In this document: piece after piece, positions 26,790 to 36,459 of the stretch | Layout of the letters: each line of letters begins with the position of its first letter | Numbering within the stretch: the stretch's first letter is position 1 | NCBI RefSeq assembly: GCF_945277285.1 | Contig: NZ_CALYPR010000001.1 | Span: forward strand, 558,001-622,000 | Direction: 5' to 3' | DNA from: an uncultured Bartonella sp. | Lineage (GTDB): Bacteria > Pseudomonadota > Alphaproteobacteria > Rhizobiales > Rhizobiaceae | Length of the DNA stretch: 64,000 nucleotides | Position numbers and translations under genes: made by a program | Notes under the pieces: model-generated | Seen by the model: the letters and a program-made list of their open reading frames with translations, nothing else | Told to the model about the DNA's origin: nothing | Database searches by the model: none

Positions 26790-29705
26790 ATGTCAAATAA
26801 AGACGAAACCATGGATTATTCAAAAACCCTTTATCTACCCAAGACAAATTTTCCGATGCGCGCAGGCCTGCCGCAAAAAGAGCCGGAAATTGTCAAACGT
26901 TGGGAAGAAATGGATCTTTATAAAGAGTTGCGCAAACAGGCGGTTGATCGCCCGCTCTATGTCCTTCACGATGGCCCTCCTTATGCCAATGGCGACATTC
27001 ATATCGGCCATGCTTTGAATAAAATTTTGAAAGATACCATCGTCCGCTCATTCCAGATGCGTGGCTATAATGCCAACTATGTCCCCGGCTGGGACTGCCA
27101 TGGTTTGCCGATTGAATGGAAAATTGAAGAAAAATATCGCGCCAAAGGCAAGAACAAGGATGATATTCCTATCAATGAATTTCGTCAGGAATGCCGCGAA
27201 TTTGCAAAACATTGGGTGCATGTCCAGTCGGAAGAATTCAAACGCCTTGGCATTATTGGAGATTTTAAAAATCCTTATACAACCATGGCTTTCCACTCCG
27301 AAGCGCGTATTGCCGGAGAATTGATGAAATTTGCTATGTCCGACCAGCTCTATCGCGGTTCCAAACCGGTCATGTGGTCGGTTGTCGAAAGGACAGCTCT
27401 GGCAGAAGCAGAAGTTGAATATCACGACGTCGAGTCTGATACAATTTGGGTGAAGTTTCCGGTTTTAAAAGCCAAGGCTGATGATTTATCGGGGGCCTTT
27501 GTGGTCATTTGGACAACCACGCCATGGACAATCCCGGGAAACCGGGCTGTCGCCTATTCTTCCCGCATTCCGTACGGGCTTTATCAAGTAATGACAGCCG
27601 AAAATGATTATGGCCCCAAACCCGGTGAAAAACTGATTTTCGCCGATGCTCTGGCTGAAGAAAGCGCAAAGAAAGCAAAACTCACATTCCGTAAGCTGCG
27701 TTCGATAAATCCGGAAGAATTCACCTCCATGCTTCTGTCGCATCCATTAAAGGGTTTTGCCAGTGGCTACACATTCAAAGTGCCGCTGCTTGATGGCGAC
27801 CATGTCACGGCTGATTCTGGTACCGGTTTTGTCCACACTGCCCCGAGCCATGGTCGTGAAGACTTTGAAGTGTGGATTGCCAATAAGGATAAACTCGAAA
27901 AATCTGGGATCGATTCATCAATTCCATTTCCGGTTGACGATGCCGGTTTCTACACCAAGGATGCTCCGGGCTTTGGTCCTGACCGTACAGGCGGTGCTTC
28001 CCGTGTTATTGATGACAACGGCAAATATGGTGATGCCAATAAAACTGTTATCGCGACTTTGATTGATAACGATATGCTGTTTGCCCGTGGCCGTATCAAA
28101 CACTCTTATCCCCATAGCTGGCGATCGAAAAAACCTGTCATTTTCCGCAATACGCCACAGTGGTTTGTTTATATGGATAAAAAGCTGGACGACGGTACAA
28201 CATTGCGTGGCCGTGCACTCAAAGCTGTTCGGGACACCCGTTTTGTGCCCTCTGCAGGGCAAAACCGTATTGGTGCGATGATGGAAGACCGCCCAGACTG
28301 GGTATTGTCACGGCAACGTGCGTGGGGCGTTCCTATTGCCATTTTTGTCAATGAAAATGGAGAAATTCTAAAAGACGAAGCCGTTAACAAGCGCATTGTC
28401 GAAGCCTTTGAAACAGAAGGGGCCGATGCCTGGTTTAAAGATGGCGCAAGAGAGCGCTTCTTGGGAGAACACGCTAAAGAATCATGGCAACCTGTCCATG
28501 ATATTCTTGATGTGTGGTTTGATTCAGGTTGTACGCACGTCTTTACACTGGAAGATCGCCCGGATTTGAAATGGCCAGCCGATCTTTATCTTGAAGGGTC
28601 AGACCAGCATCGTGGCTGGTTCCATTCTTCTATGCTGGAAAGCTGTGGCACGCGCGGTCGGGCACCCTATAACACGGTTCTCACCCACGGTTTCACACTT
28701 GATGAGCAAGGCAAGAAAATGTCGAAATCGCTGGGCAATACCGTTGCCCCGCAAGATGTCATCAATACATCCGGTGCTGATATTTTGCGTCTTTGGGTTA
28801 TGACAACCGATTATTGGGAAGACCAGCGTTTGGGTAAAAATATTATCCAGACAAATGTCGATTCGTATCGCAAATTGCGCAATGTTATTCGTTGGATGCT
28901 GGGTACTCTTGCTTATGATGAAGGCGAAAATATTGCCTATGAAAATATGCCCGATCTTGAAAAACTGATGCTGCACCGTCTCTACGAGTTGGATAAACTC
29001 GTCAACGATGCTTATGATGGCTTTGATTTCAAGCGCATTACCCGTGCACTCATTGACTTTTCAATTATCGACCTGTCGGCGTTCTATTTTGATATTCGCA
29101 AAGACTCGCTTTATTGTGACGCACCCTCTTCGGTTAAACGCAAAGCAGCGCTCCATGTTGTACGCGAAATTTTTGAACGCATGGTAACGTGGCTTGCACC
29201 GATGCTTCCATTTACTATGGAAGAAGCGTGGCTTGAACGCCATCCGGAAAGTCGCTCGATTCATTTTGAGCAGTTTCGCAAAACGCCAGACAGTTGGTGC
29301 AATAACAAGCTTTCGGAACGGTGGCGCAAAATCCGGCAGGTTCGGAAAGTAGTTACCGGTGCGCTTGAGCTTGAACGCGCCGAAAAACACATCGGCTCGT
29401 CGTTGGAGGCAGCTCCTGTCGTCTATATTAATGATCTCGAGCTTCTTGAAGCCGTCGAGGGCATAGATATGGCGGAAATCTGCATTACCAGTGATATTGC
29501 CATCACCAATGCCAAAGCTCCGGAAAACGTTTTCAAACTTGACGATGTCCAGGGTGTTGCTGTTGAATTTCATAAAGCCGATGGCAAAAAATGTGCCCGT
29601 TCGTGGCGCTACACGCAAGATGTCGGAAGCGATCCCGATTACCCTGATGTCTCTGCACGTGATGCAGCAGCCTTGCATGAGTTACATGCGCTAGGGCGAA
29701 TTTGA
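26790..29705 (+). CDS. ileS: Isoleucyl-tRNA synthetase
   Basis: Class I aminoacyl-tRNA synthetase charging tRNA-Ile, 971 residues. The HIGH motif ([11 protein letters not shown]) lies near residue 70 and KMSKS ([10 protein letters not shown]) near 641. The CP1 editing domain with [13 protein letters not shown] lies between them. The C-terminal region is the alphaproteobacterial type without a long zinc-finger tail. The first ATG is retained because [10 protein letters not shown], the conserved start of the family, is preceded by a few residues in relatives. A structured leader lies upstream. Confidence 0.98.
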   Translation: MSNKDETMDYSKTLYLPKTNFPMRAGLPQKEPEIVKRWEEMDLYKELRKQAVDRPLYVLHDGPPYANGDIHIGHALNKILKDTIVRSFQMRGYNANYVPGWDCHGLPIEWKIEEKYRAKGKNKDDIPINEFRQECREFAKHWVHVQSEEFKRLGIIGDFKNPYTTMAFHSEARIAGELMKFAMSDQLYRGSKPVMWSVVERTALAEAEVEYHDVESDTIWVKFPVLKAKADDLSGAFVVIWTTTPWTIPGNRAVAYSSRIPYGLYQVMTAENDYGPKPGEKLIFADALAEESAKKAKLTFRKLRSINPEEFTSMLLSHPLKGFASGYTFKVPLLDGDHVTADSGTGFVHTAPSHGREDFEVWIANKDKLEKSGIDSSIPFPVDDAGFYTKDAPGFGPDRTGGASRVIDDNGKYGDANKTVIATLIDNDMLFARGRIKHSYPHSWRSKKPVIFRNTPQWFVYMDKKLDDGTTLRGRALKAVRDTRFVPSAGQNRIGAMMEDRPDWVLSRQRAWGVPIAIFVNENGEILKDEAVNKRIVEAFETEGADAWFKDGARERFLGEHAKESWQPVHDILDVWFDSGCTHVFTLEDRPDLKWPADLYLEGSDQHRGWFHSSMLESCGTRGRAPYNTVLTHGFTLDEQGKKMSKSLGNTVAPQDVINTSGADILRLWVMTTDYWEDQRLGKNIIQTNVDSYRKLRNVIRWMLGTLAYDEGENIAYENMPDLEKLMLHRLYELDKLVNDAYDGFDFKRITRALIDFSIIDLSAFYFDIRKDSLYCDAPSSVKRKAALHVVREIFERMVTWLAPMLPFTMEEAWLERHPESRSIHFEQFRKTPDSWCNNKLSERWRKIRQVRKVVTGALELERAEKHIGSSLEAAPVVYINDLELLEAVEGIDMAEICITSDIAITNAKAPENVFKLDDVQGVAVEFHKADGKKCARSWRYTQDVGSDPDYPDVSARDAAALHELHALGRI

Positions 29706-29714
29706 TCAAAGAAA

Positions 29715-29746
29715 AAAGCCGACACAACAGTCTTTGTGCCGGCTTT
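29715..29746 (+). terminator. Hairpin after ileS
   Basis: AAAGCCG-A-CACAA pairs with TTGTG-C-CGGCTTT (one mismatch), starting ten bases after the stop. The trailing T-run is short, so termination may be partial, which would let the lipoprotein gene be co-transcribed. Confidence 0.6.
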
Positions 29747-29886
29747 AGCGATTTCCAAATAGTTCTTCAATGCATAGGGATTGCCGTCAAGGCATGTCTC
29801 ATGATAAGGAAACAATCTCTATCTAAAATACAGGTGGAATGGTAAGGGCAATTTTTTGGCGGCAGAGCCGGGAAAACGGGTTAGCA

Positions 29887-30552
29887 GTGAAAAAACGTGA
29901 AGTAGCATTTATAGTAACGGGTATGGTCACGGCCGGTCTTATGCTGTCAGGATGTGGCGTTTCAAGTCCTACTTATGGAACAGATAAATCAACCGGTAAA
30001 CAGTTGATTGACGATTTTTCCAATATCGCCTCAATCAGGTCTAATAACAATAAAAATCAGATCGACACCAAGCCGCGTCCTGAACTTGTTCGCCCTGCGC
30101 CGGGTGCAAAAGGTGTATTGCCGCAGCCACAAACCAATGTTGCACAGACCGGCACTCCTGATTGGCCAGAATCACCGGAACAAAAACGCCAGAGATTACG
30201 TGACGAAGCAACAGCCAATCAGAATAATCCGAATTATGTTTCACCTATTGCTCCTGATAGTGGAAAAGAAACAAAACCGACCGGCTCTTCTGAATGGCTA
30301 GATGGCATTCACCGCGACGAACAGGCTAAAAACGACAAAGAACAACGCGCTGAATTTTTGCGTCGCAAGAAAGAAACGGAAGGCGGATCCTCAACCACCC
30401 GTAAATATTTGAGTGAACCACCGCTCTCTTATCGCCAACCGGCAGCCTCGGCCCCGATAGGGGATAAAGGTGAAGACGAAGCAAAAAAAGAGCGTGAAAG
30501 AAAGAAAGCCCTGAAAGAGTCATCCGGCAAGAAGAGCTGGTGGCCTTTCTAA
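29887..30552 (+). CDS. Hypothetical lipoprotein, 221 aa
   Basis: Signal sequence with a KKR start, hydrophobic core (VAFIVTGMVTAGLML) and lipobox LSGC near residue 24, so a lipid-anchored envelope protein is predicted. The mature part is low-complexity and polar: it is rich in Pro, Gln, Asn and Lys, with a charged Glu/Lys/Arg-rich segment from about 150 and a C-terminal KKSWWPF. It has no catalytic motif. Start GTG 29887 gives a compact signal peptide; ATG 29839, 48 bases upstream and behind AGGTGG, is an alternative. Similar proline/charge-rich lipoproteins follow ileS in relatives, but the function is not known. Confidence 0.75.
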   Translation: MKKREVAFIVTGMVTAGLMLSGCGVSSPTYGTDKSTGKQLIDDFSNIASIRSNNNKNQIDTKPRPELVRPAPGAKGVLPQPQTNVAQTGTPDWPESPEQKRQRLRDEATANQNNPNYVSPIAPDSGKETKPTGSSEWLDGIHRDEQAKNDKEQRAEFLRRKKETEGGSSTTRKYLSEPPLSYRQPAASAPIGDKGEDEAKKERERKKALKESSGKKSWWPF

Positions 30553-31112
30553 TTAACAATAGTTTTCCTTTATCAAACGCTTTCATTCGATAGTTATTTT
30601 GCCAGAATTCGCCTTTTTGGGCGGGGTATTAAACTGGTTATTTGACCGGCGTGCCACCTGAATTTACAAAAAACTTATCGGAACGATTTTTCATGGCGGT
30701 AAAAGCAACTAGACTATGAAATCAATTATAAGCTGCCTTTATAAAGCGGAAACGCTGTTTTTATTCGCTTCCCAAAATAGTTAACGCATAATAATCAATG
30801 TGTTTGAATTTTTTTTAATCGTCGCTTTAAATGGACTTTTGTTTATAAAAATTAACTTTCTTGACTGTCCCGCCTAAAAACAGGTTTTAAGCATTTATCG
30901 CTGTTGCACTTGATAGTCCTCTCTATCGCCCCTTTTTCAAGCTTTATAGGATAACAACTCAAAGAGCGTATAAAAGACAAAAAATGAAAAAAACCAACTC
31001 CGTAACAAGCACAAAACCAGGACAAATCTTTTTTGCCTTTTATCTTACGTCTCAGACATTTTAAACCGAGATATCTTGTTGAGAATACGAAATTGGAATG
31101 AGGTTTTCTGCT
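30553..31112. other. Intergenic gap, no gene seen
   Basis: This 560-base convergent gap lies between the lipoprotein gene and the minus-strand aldo/keto reductase gene. No reading frame with a ribosome binding site and no strong terminator were found on either strand. A short CGCC / GGCG pair with a T-rich loop near 30610-30624 is the only small hairpin noticed. Confidence 0.45.
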
Positions 31113-31949
31113 CTAAATAACTTCAAGAGGTTGTTTTTTTGTTGGCGGCAGAAATATCCCATCAAGTTTTTGCAAAATATCTTTTCCAAGAATCAGATCA
31201 AGTGCTTTGGTATTTTCACGCAAATGCATGACTGACGATGTTTTTGGAATGGCAATCATCAGTGGGCGGCTAATAACCCAAGCAAGAGCAAGAACCGAAG
31301 GCGCTATGTCAAGGTTTTGCGCAAGTTTAATTAAATCACGGTTTTTCATTATGCGCCCCTGTTCAATCGGCGAATAGGCCATGATCGGTATATGATGTTT
31401 TTCACACCATGTGATAAGGTCGAATTCCGGCCCGCGACGAGACAAATTGTAAAGTATCTGGTCGGTTGCTATGTGTCCGGGTTGAGCAATTTTTTCGAGT
31501 TCTTCCATGATCGGAGTATCAAAATTGCTTACACCCCATGCACCAATTTTCCCTTGGCAAACAAGCTTTTCAAAGGCTTCCACCGTTTCGTCCAAGGGAG
31601 TGCTACTTTGCCAGTGGAGAAGATAAAGATCTATTTTTTCTATTCTTAAATTTTTAAGACTCCGCTCACAAGCTTCAACTGCCCCCAGTCGGGAAGCATG
31701 GCTTGGTAAGACTTTGGACACGACAAAAGCTTCATTGCGTCGCCCGACAAGTGCTTTTCCTACCACTCGTTCGGCACCGCCATTACCGTACATTTCAGCA
31801 GTATCTATAAGCTTCAAACCAAGATCAAGACCTGCACGCAGACAATCGGCCTCCTCATCGGGTGAATGGATGCCCTCGCCCATGCCCCATGTTCCCTGTC
31901 CAAGAGCCGGTACAATTGTGCCATTCGGAAATTTTACAGTTTTCATCAT
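31113..31949 (-). CDS. Aldo/keto reductase
   Basis: NADPH-dependent carbonyl reductase with a TIM-barrel fold, 278 residues. The catalytic tetrad is visible: Asp49 and Tyr54 in LIDTAEMYGNG, Lys79 in VVSK and His112 in LYLLHW. GVSNFD and the C-terminal cofactor segment AIPKTS are present. The substrate is unknown. The start codon overlaps the stop of tadA by four bases, so it is translated from the same message downstream of tadA. Confidence 0.92.
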   Translation of the reverse strand: MMKTVKFPNGTIVPALGQGTWGMGEGIHSPDEEADCLRAGLDLGLKLIDTAEMYGNGGAERVVGKALVGRRNEAFVVSKVLPSHASRLGAVEACERSLKNLRIEKIDLYLLHWQSSTPLDETVEAFEKLVCQGKIGAWGVSNFDTPIMEELEKIAQPGHIATDQILYNLSRRGPEFDLITWCEKHHIPIMAYSPIEQGRIMKNRDLIKLAQNLDIAPSVLALAWVISRPLMIAIPKTSSVMHLRENTKALDLILGKDILQKLDGIFLPPTKKQPLEVI

Positions 31950-32395
31950 GCGTTCCTTTTTTCGGCAAAAAAACTCTTGAGCAACATGGAAGCTTCGCTT
32001 TCTCTTAAGCCGGAATAAACCTCTGGCCTATGATGGCACGTCGGTTGGGTAAAAAAGCGGACACCATGTTCAACCGCTCCACCTTTTACATCGCCTGTGG
32101 CAAAATAAAGCCGGCGTATGCGAGCAAAAGATATAGCAGCCGAACACATTGTACACGGTTCTAACGTTACATAAAGGTCACAATCGACCAGTCTTTCGCT
32201 TTGAAGGGCTTCACATGCCATGCGAATAACCCGCATTTCGGCATGCCCTGTCGGATCACAAACCTTATGGGTAAGATTGGAAGCTCGCGCCACCACTTCT
32301 CCATTTCTCATTATGACAGCGCCCACCGGCACTTCATCATTTGCTTTGGCCAATCGGGCTTCTTGCAAAGCAATTTCCATAGGTGTTTTGGTCAT
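31946..32395 (-). CDS. tadA: tRNA-specific adenosine deaminase TadA
   Basis: Converts A34 to inosine in the tRNA-Arg(ACG) wobble position. It has 149 residues with the zinc-dependent deaminase motifs HAE (His51, catalytic Glu53) and PCTMC (Cys81, Cys84). The substrate-side segment EVPVGAVI and the typical tail GLRESEASMLLKSFF also fit TadA rather than cytosine deaminases. It is the first gene of a two-gene unit with the aldo/keto reductase and divergent from the pseudouridine synthase gene 176 bases away. Confidence 0.95.
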   Translation of the reverse strand: MTKTPMEIALQEARLAKANDEVPVGAVIMRNGEVVARASNLTHKVCDPTGHAEMRVIRMACEALQSERLVDCDLYVTLEPCTMCSAAISFARIRRLYFATGDVKGGAVEHGVRFFTQPTCHHRPEVYSGLRESEASMLLKSFFAEKRNA

Positions 32396-32571
32396 TTTTA
32401 TTGTTCACCCATTTTTAGCTACCGTAACAATTGGATTTTTTCGGCTGTTTGTGTCAATTATGACAGTTTAGCAGAAAACGCTTGTCGAAAGAGATTCCAT
32501 AACGGAAAAAAATAAGCTAGAGCGATGAAATTAATATAACGCGCCCCGGTGCTTCAAAAGGATAAAAACAA

Positions 32572-34398
32572 ATGACATATGATCGCGGCAACAAAAAACC
32601 GCAAAACGACCGGGGGCACGCCAAAAATACATTCGACCCGCGCGACAAGAAAGAACGCAAGCCATTGCGTACAAATGCTACTAGCGAAGAAAGTGACGGC
32701 AGTGAACGGATTGCCAAACGGCTTGCACGGGCGGGTATAGCATCCCGTCGTGATGCTGAAACGATGATTGCCGCCGGACGCATTATTGTCAACGGCAAAG
32801 TGCTTGATACGCCGGCATTCAATGTCAAACGGACAGATGCCATACTGGTTGATGGCAAACCTTTGCCGCCAATTGAACGTACCCGCGTATGGCTCTACCA
32901 TAAACCAGCTGGACTTGTGACAACCAATCGTGATCCGGAAGGTCGTCCGACTGTTTTTGACAGTTTACCGGAAGGGATGCCCCGTGTGCTTTCGGTTGGC
33001 AGACTCGACATCAACACCGAAGGGCTGTTATTGCTTACCAATGATGGCGGGCTTGCCCGCGTTCTCGAACTACCTTCAACCGGTTGGGTACGAAAATATC
33101 GCGTTCGTGCCCATGGCAAGGTTACACAGACAGATCTTGACGCTTTAAAAAACGGGATAGCCATTGATGGTATTTTTTATGGTTCTGTGGAAGCCACGCT
33201 CGAACGCGAGCAAGGAACCAATGTCTGGCTTACTGTTGCTTTAAGAGAAGGCAAAAACCGCGAGGTAAAAAATATTCTGGGAGCCCTTGGGCTAACGGTT
33301 GCCCGGTTGCTCCGTATTTCTTTCGGCCCTTTCCAGCTTGCTGATCTTGAGGAAGGTGCGGTACGCGAACTCAAAGGGCGAACATTGCGCGATCAATTAG
33401 GTGAACGCCTCATTGCCGATGCAAATGCCAATTTTGATTTGCCGATTTTGAAACCCTTTTCCAATGCGCCGGTTGTCGGCGAACAAAAGCGGCTCGAGCG
33501 CCCGAATGTTTCGGACGATGGATGGATTTCTTCCACTCCTGAAGCACCTCGTTATAATAAACGTTGGAAAAAGTCTGATTTTGCCGAGCGTGGCCGGGCA
33601 CAGCTTTCAACCAAGCCGGATCGCTTTGTCAAAAAGGATGACGGTTTTAATGGACGGACGAAAAACTTTAAAAAAACACCGGAAGAAAAGCCGGAAGCAA
33701 AACCACAGCGCTTGCGCAGTTCCAATGTCTGGATGGCACCCGGCGCTCGCCCGCAAACAGCCCGTAAAAAATTCTGGCACGACAGGGATGATGAACCAAA
33801 AGACGAAAGTAAGCAATTTGATAATAACACTTACGAACGCCACCCCCATCGCGCTTCTCGGCATGAAAATGAAGCCCGTTTTGAACGATTTAAAAAACAT
33901 TTTAATGACCGTAACGAAAAGAGTGATTTCAAGAAGAGATCATGGGATAAGTCATTTGGGGACAAGGAAAAAGACCAGAGAAGCAACGACAGATCCAAAC
34001 GTTTTTCCAAAAAAACATGGGAATCTCGCAGCTATTATGAGACAAATAATAAAGCCGAAAGGCCTGCATTTGACAAGCGGGCGTCGGGCAAGCCCAAAAA
34101 ACACTATTCCGCTTCGACAAGTGCAAATGAAGGTGGATATAACACTCGTCGCCGCCATAATGAAAGCGAAGGGCAAGACGTTATTCGCAAGCGGACGGGT
34201 CGATTTTATGAGCTACGCTCAGATAAACAATTTTCAAGCAAAGATGACGGCCAGAAAAAGGCACGTTTTGGCAATAAACCAGCGAAAAACGGCAAGTTTT
34301 TAAAACCTAAAGGTGCAGCAAAAGAGCAAGGACGAGCACGCTCGGGCACACGTTCTGCAAGACCTGATGGAGGACGCGGTGCGGATCGTCGGCGGTAA
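32572..34398 (+). CDS. rluB: RluB/RsuA-family rRNA pseudouridine synthase with long basic tail
   Basis: The S4 RNA-binding domain lies at about residues 45-92 (RIAKRLARAGIASRRDAETMI) and the catalytic domain at about 100-275. GRLDINTEGLLLLTNDG contains the catalytic Asp near residue 145. RluB, making Psi2605 in 23S rRNA, is the best match, though RsuA family members are close. Unusually, residues about 285-608 are a low-complexity, highly charged Lys/Arg/Asp/Asn-rich region, probably disordered. This doubles the usual length, and similar tails are known in rhizobial homologues. The 3' end overlaps rsmD by 20 bases. Confidence 0.9.
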   Translation: MTYDRGNKKPQNDRGHAKNTFDPRDKKERKPLRTNATSEESDGSERIAKRLARAGIASRRDAETMIAAGRIIVNGKVLDTPAFNVKRTDAILVDGKPLPPIERTRVWLYHKPAGLVTTNRDPEGRPTVFDSLPEGMPRVLSVGRLDINTEGLLLLTNDGGLARVLELPSTGWVRKYRVRAHGKVTQTDLDALKNGIAIDGIFYGSVEATLEREQGTNVWLTVALREGKNREVKNILGALGLTVARLLRISFGPFQLADLEEGAVRELKGRTLRDQLGERLIADANANFDLPILKPFSNAPVVGEQKRLERPNVSDDGWISSTPEAPRYNKRWKKSDFAERGRAQLSTKPDRFVKKDDGFNGRTKNFKKTPEEKPEAKPQRLRSSNVWMAPGARPQTARKKFWHDRDDEPKDESKQFDNNTYERHPHRASRHENEARFERFKKHFNDRNEKSDFKKRSWDKSFGDKEKDQRSNDRSKRFSKKTWESRSYYETNNKAERPAFDKRASGKPKKHYSASTSANEGGYNTRRRHNESEGQDVIRKRTGRFYELRSDKQFSSKDDGQKKARFGNKPAKNGKFLKPKGAAKEQGRARSGTRSARPDGGRGADRRR

Positions 34399-34936
34399 AT
34401 TTTCCGGCCGCACTCTTGCAACACCAGCGGGACAATCTATCCGTCCGACGACTGATCGCACACGTGAAAGCTTGTTCAATATTCTCGGCTCGCGGCAAGA
34501 AAATTTCTGGCAAGGACGGCGTGTGCTTGATCTTTTTTCCGGCACCGGAGCACTTGGTATTGAGGCACTTTCACGCGGTGCACAATCTTGTACATTTGTT
34601 GAACAGTCCATTGAAGGCCGCGGATTGATTCACAAAAACATCGAAGCTTTTGAGCTTCAAGGTATTACACGGCTGTTGCGACGGGATGCAACCCGTCTTG
34701 GCCAAATTGGCACAATGCAGCCCTTTGATGTTGTGTTTGCTGATCCACCCTATGGGCATAGCCTTGGAGAACAGGCATTTACAGCTGTTCTTGACGGCCA
34801 TTGGGTTAAAGACGACGCACTGTTTATTCTGGAAGAAACGCAACAAGCCACAATCCATTTACCGGAAATATTCAAACTTGATGACAAGCGCCATTATGGT
34901 GGCACAATTATTTATTTTTATTTATTAAAATTGTAG
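34379..34936 (+). CDS. rsmD: 16S rRNA (guanine(966)-N(2))-methyltransferase RsmD
   Basis: SAM-dependent methyltransferase modifying G966 of 16S rRNA, 185 residues. It has the standard N-terminus RIVGGKFSGRTLATPAGQSIRPTTDRTRESLFNIL, given here in part, SAM motif LDLFSGTGALGIEALSRGA, and catalytic DPPYG (VFADPPYG). The frame is open further upstream, but GTG 34379 gives the family start and lies five bases after a strong GGAGG located inside the end of the pseudouridine synthase gene. The resulting 20-base overlap implies translational coupling of two rRNA modification enzymes. Confidence 0.95.
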   Translation: MRIVGGKFSGRTLATPAGQSIRPTTDRTRESLFNILGSRQENFWQGRRVLDLFSGTGALGIEALSRGAQSCTFVEQSIEGRGLIHKNIEAFELQGITRLLRRDATRLGQIGTMQPFDVVFADPPYGHSLGEQAFTAVLDGHWVKDDALFILEETQQATIHLPEIFKLDDKRHYGGTIIYFYLLKL

Positions 34937-34986
34937 TTAAGAGCAACATTGCAATTGCAGTTGAAAACTATTGAAAGGTTTTGTCT

Positions 34987-36459
34987 GTGCCCGACATGTT
35001 AAAAAGAACATTTCTACGAGCGGCGTTTACAGCTATTCTGGCCTCTAGCGCGGTTTTTCCACTTTATGGCGAAGATAATAGCGGAAAAAATACAATAGAG
35101 CAGCAGGTGCCTTCTCCAAGCAACATCAGCCTTCCGGAAATTGTCAAATCCGGCCCGACACAAAGTTTTACCTTGAAAAACGGTCTTCAGGTTGTTGTGA
35201 TTGAAAATCATCGTGCGCCGGTTGTCACCCAAATGGTATGGTACCATGTCGGTTCGGCCGATGAGCCAAAAGGGCATACTGGAATTGCCCATTTTCTTGA
35301 ACATTTGATGTTCAAGGGAACAACGAACCATAAAGATGGTGAATTTTCCAAATTTGTTGCCAAGGTTGGTGGCGAAGAAAACGCGTTCACCTCCTATGAT
35401 TACACCGGTTACTACCAGAGTGTTGCTTCCGATTATCTTGAAACAATCATGAAATTCGAGGCAGACCGGATGGAAAATCTTGTTCTGACCGACGATGTTA
35501 TTGCCCCTGAAAGAAATGTCATTATTGAAGAACGGCGCATGCGTACCGACAACAGCCCGGATGCAATGCTTGCCGAAGAAACCCGCGCAACACTTTTCAT
35601 GAACAGCCCCTATCATAATCCTGTGATTGGCTGGAAACAGGAAATGGAAAAGTTGACGCGTGATGATGCAATCGCCTTTTATAATAAATATTACACCCCG
35701 AACAATGCTACATTGGTTATTTCTGGCGATGTAACAGCTGAAAAGGTACGTGAACTCGCTATTGATATTTATGGCAAACTGCCCGTTCGTGCTGAAGTCA
35801 GCCCGAGAATTCGGCCGCAAGAGCCGGAAAAGAAAACATTGCGAACGGTGACTATGAAAGATACGCGGGTAAGCGAACCAAGTTTTCAAAAAATGTGGGT
35901 GGTTCCGTCCTATCACAATGCGAAAGATAAAAAGGAAGCAGAAGCACTTGATCTCTTGGGAGAAATTCTGGGGGGTGCACCGCGCGGGCGACTTTACCAG
36001 TCATTGGTGGTCAAAACCGGATCGGCAGCATCTGTTGGTGCTAATTACAGTGGAGGCGCCGTCGATGACGGTATATTCTATCTTTATGGAATGCCCCGTG
36101 GGCAGGCTAGTCTTGAAGACATCCAGCAACAGGTTGCCCATGAACTTGCCGACATTTGCAAAAACGGTGTGACAAAGGCCGAGCTTGATCAAGCACGCAA
36201 CCGTTTTATCAAAAACATGATCTTTTCACTTGATAGTCCGGCGGGTCTGGCACAAATTTACGGCAGCTCACTTTCTATTGGCATGAGCATTGATGATGTA
36301 ACCCATTGGCCCGAACGGCTGAAAGAGGTAACAACAGACGATATCAAGGCGGTTGCCAACCGTTATCTCGATCCTGACAAAAGCGTAACCAGTTATTTGT
36401 TACCTCCTGTCCGCGAGACAATACCTTCAAATGTAGCACCGCAAAAGAAAGCCAAATGA
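34987..36459 (+). CDS. M16-family zinc protease, catalytic subunit
   Basis: Pitrilysin-type peptidase of about 490 residues with an N-terminal signal peptide (hydrophobic stretch AAFTAILASSAVFPL), so periplasmic. The inverted zinc motif HFLEH lies at about 102-106, with the distal ligand Glu in VIIEERR about 76 residues later, and both M16 halves are complete. GTG 34987 is chosen because AAGG lies eight bases before it; TTG 34981 and ATG 34996 are alternatives. Its stop overlaps the start of a second M16 gene that lacks the zinc motif. The pair probably forms a heterodimer, as in other bacterial M16B proteases. Confidence 0.92.
   Translation: MPDMLKRTFLRAAFTAILASSAVFPLYGEDNSGKNTIEQQVPSPSNISLPEIVKSGPTQSFTLKNGLQVVVIENHRAPVVTQMVWYHVGSADEPKGHTGIAHFLEHLMFKGTTNHKDGEFSKFVAKVGGEENAFTSYDYTGYYQSVASDYLETIMKFEADRMENLVLTDDVIAPERNVIIEERRMRTDNSPDAMLAEETRATLFMNSPYHNPVIGWKQEMEKLTRDDAIAFYNKYYTPNNATLVISGDVTAEKVRELAIDIYGKLPVRAEVSPRIRPQEPEKKTLRTVTMKDTRVSEPSFQKMWVVPSYHNAKDKKEAEALDLLGEILGGAPRGRLYQSLVVKTGSAASVGANYSGGAVDDGIFYLYGMPRGQASLEDIQQQVAHELADICKNGVTKAELDQARNRFIKNMIFSLDSPAGLAQIYGSSLSIGMSIDDVTHWPERLKEVTTDDIKAVANRYLDPDKSVTSYLLPPVRETIPSNVAPQKKAK

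Noticed and set aside
35014-35916. 300-codon minus-strand frame
   Set aside because: Antisense shadow of the M16 protease gene, which has signal peptide, zinc motif and operon context.
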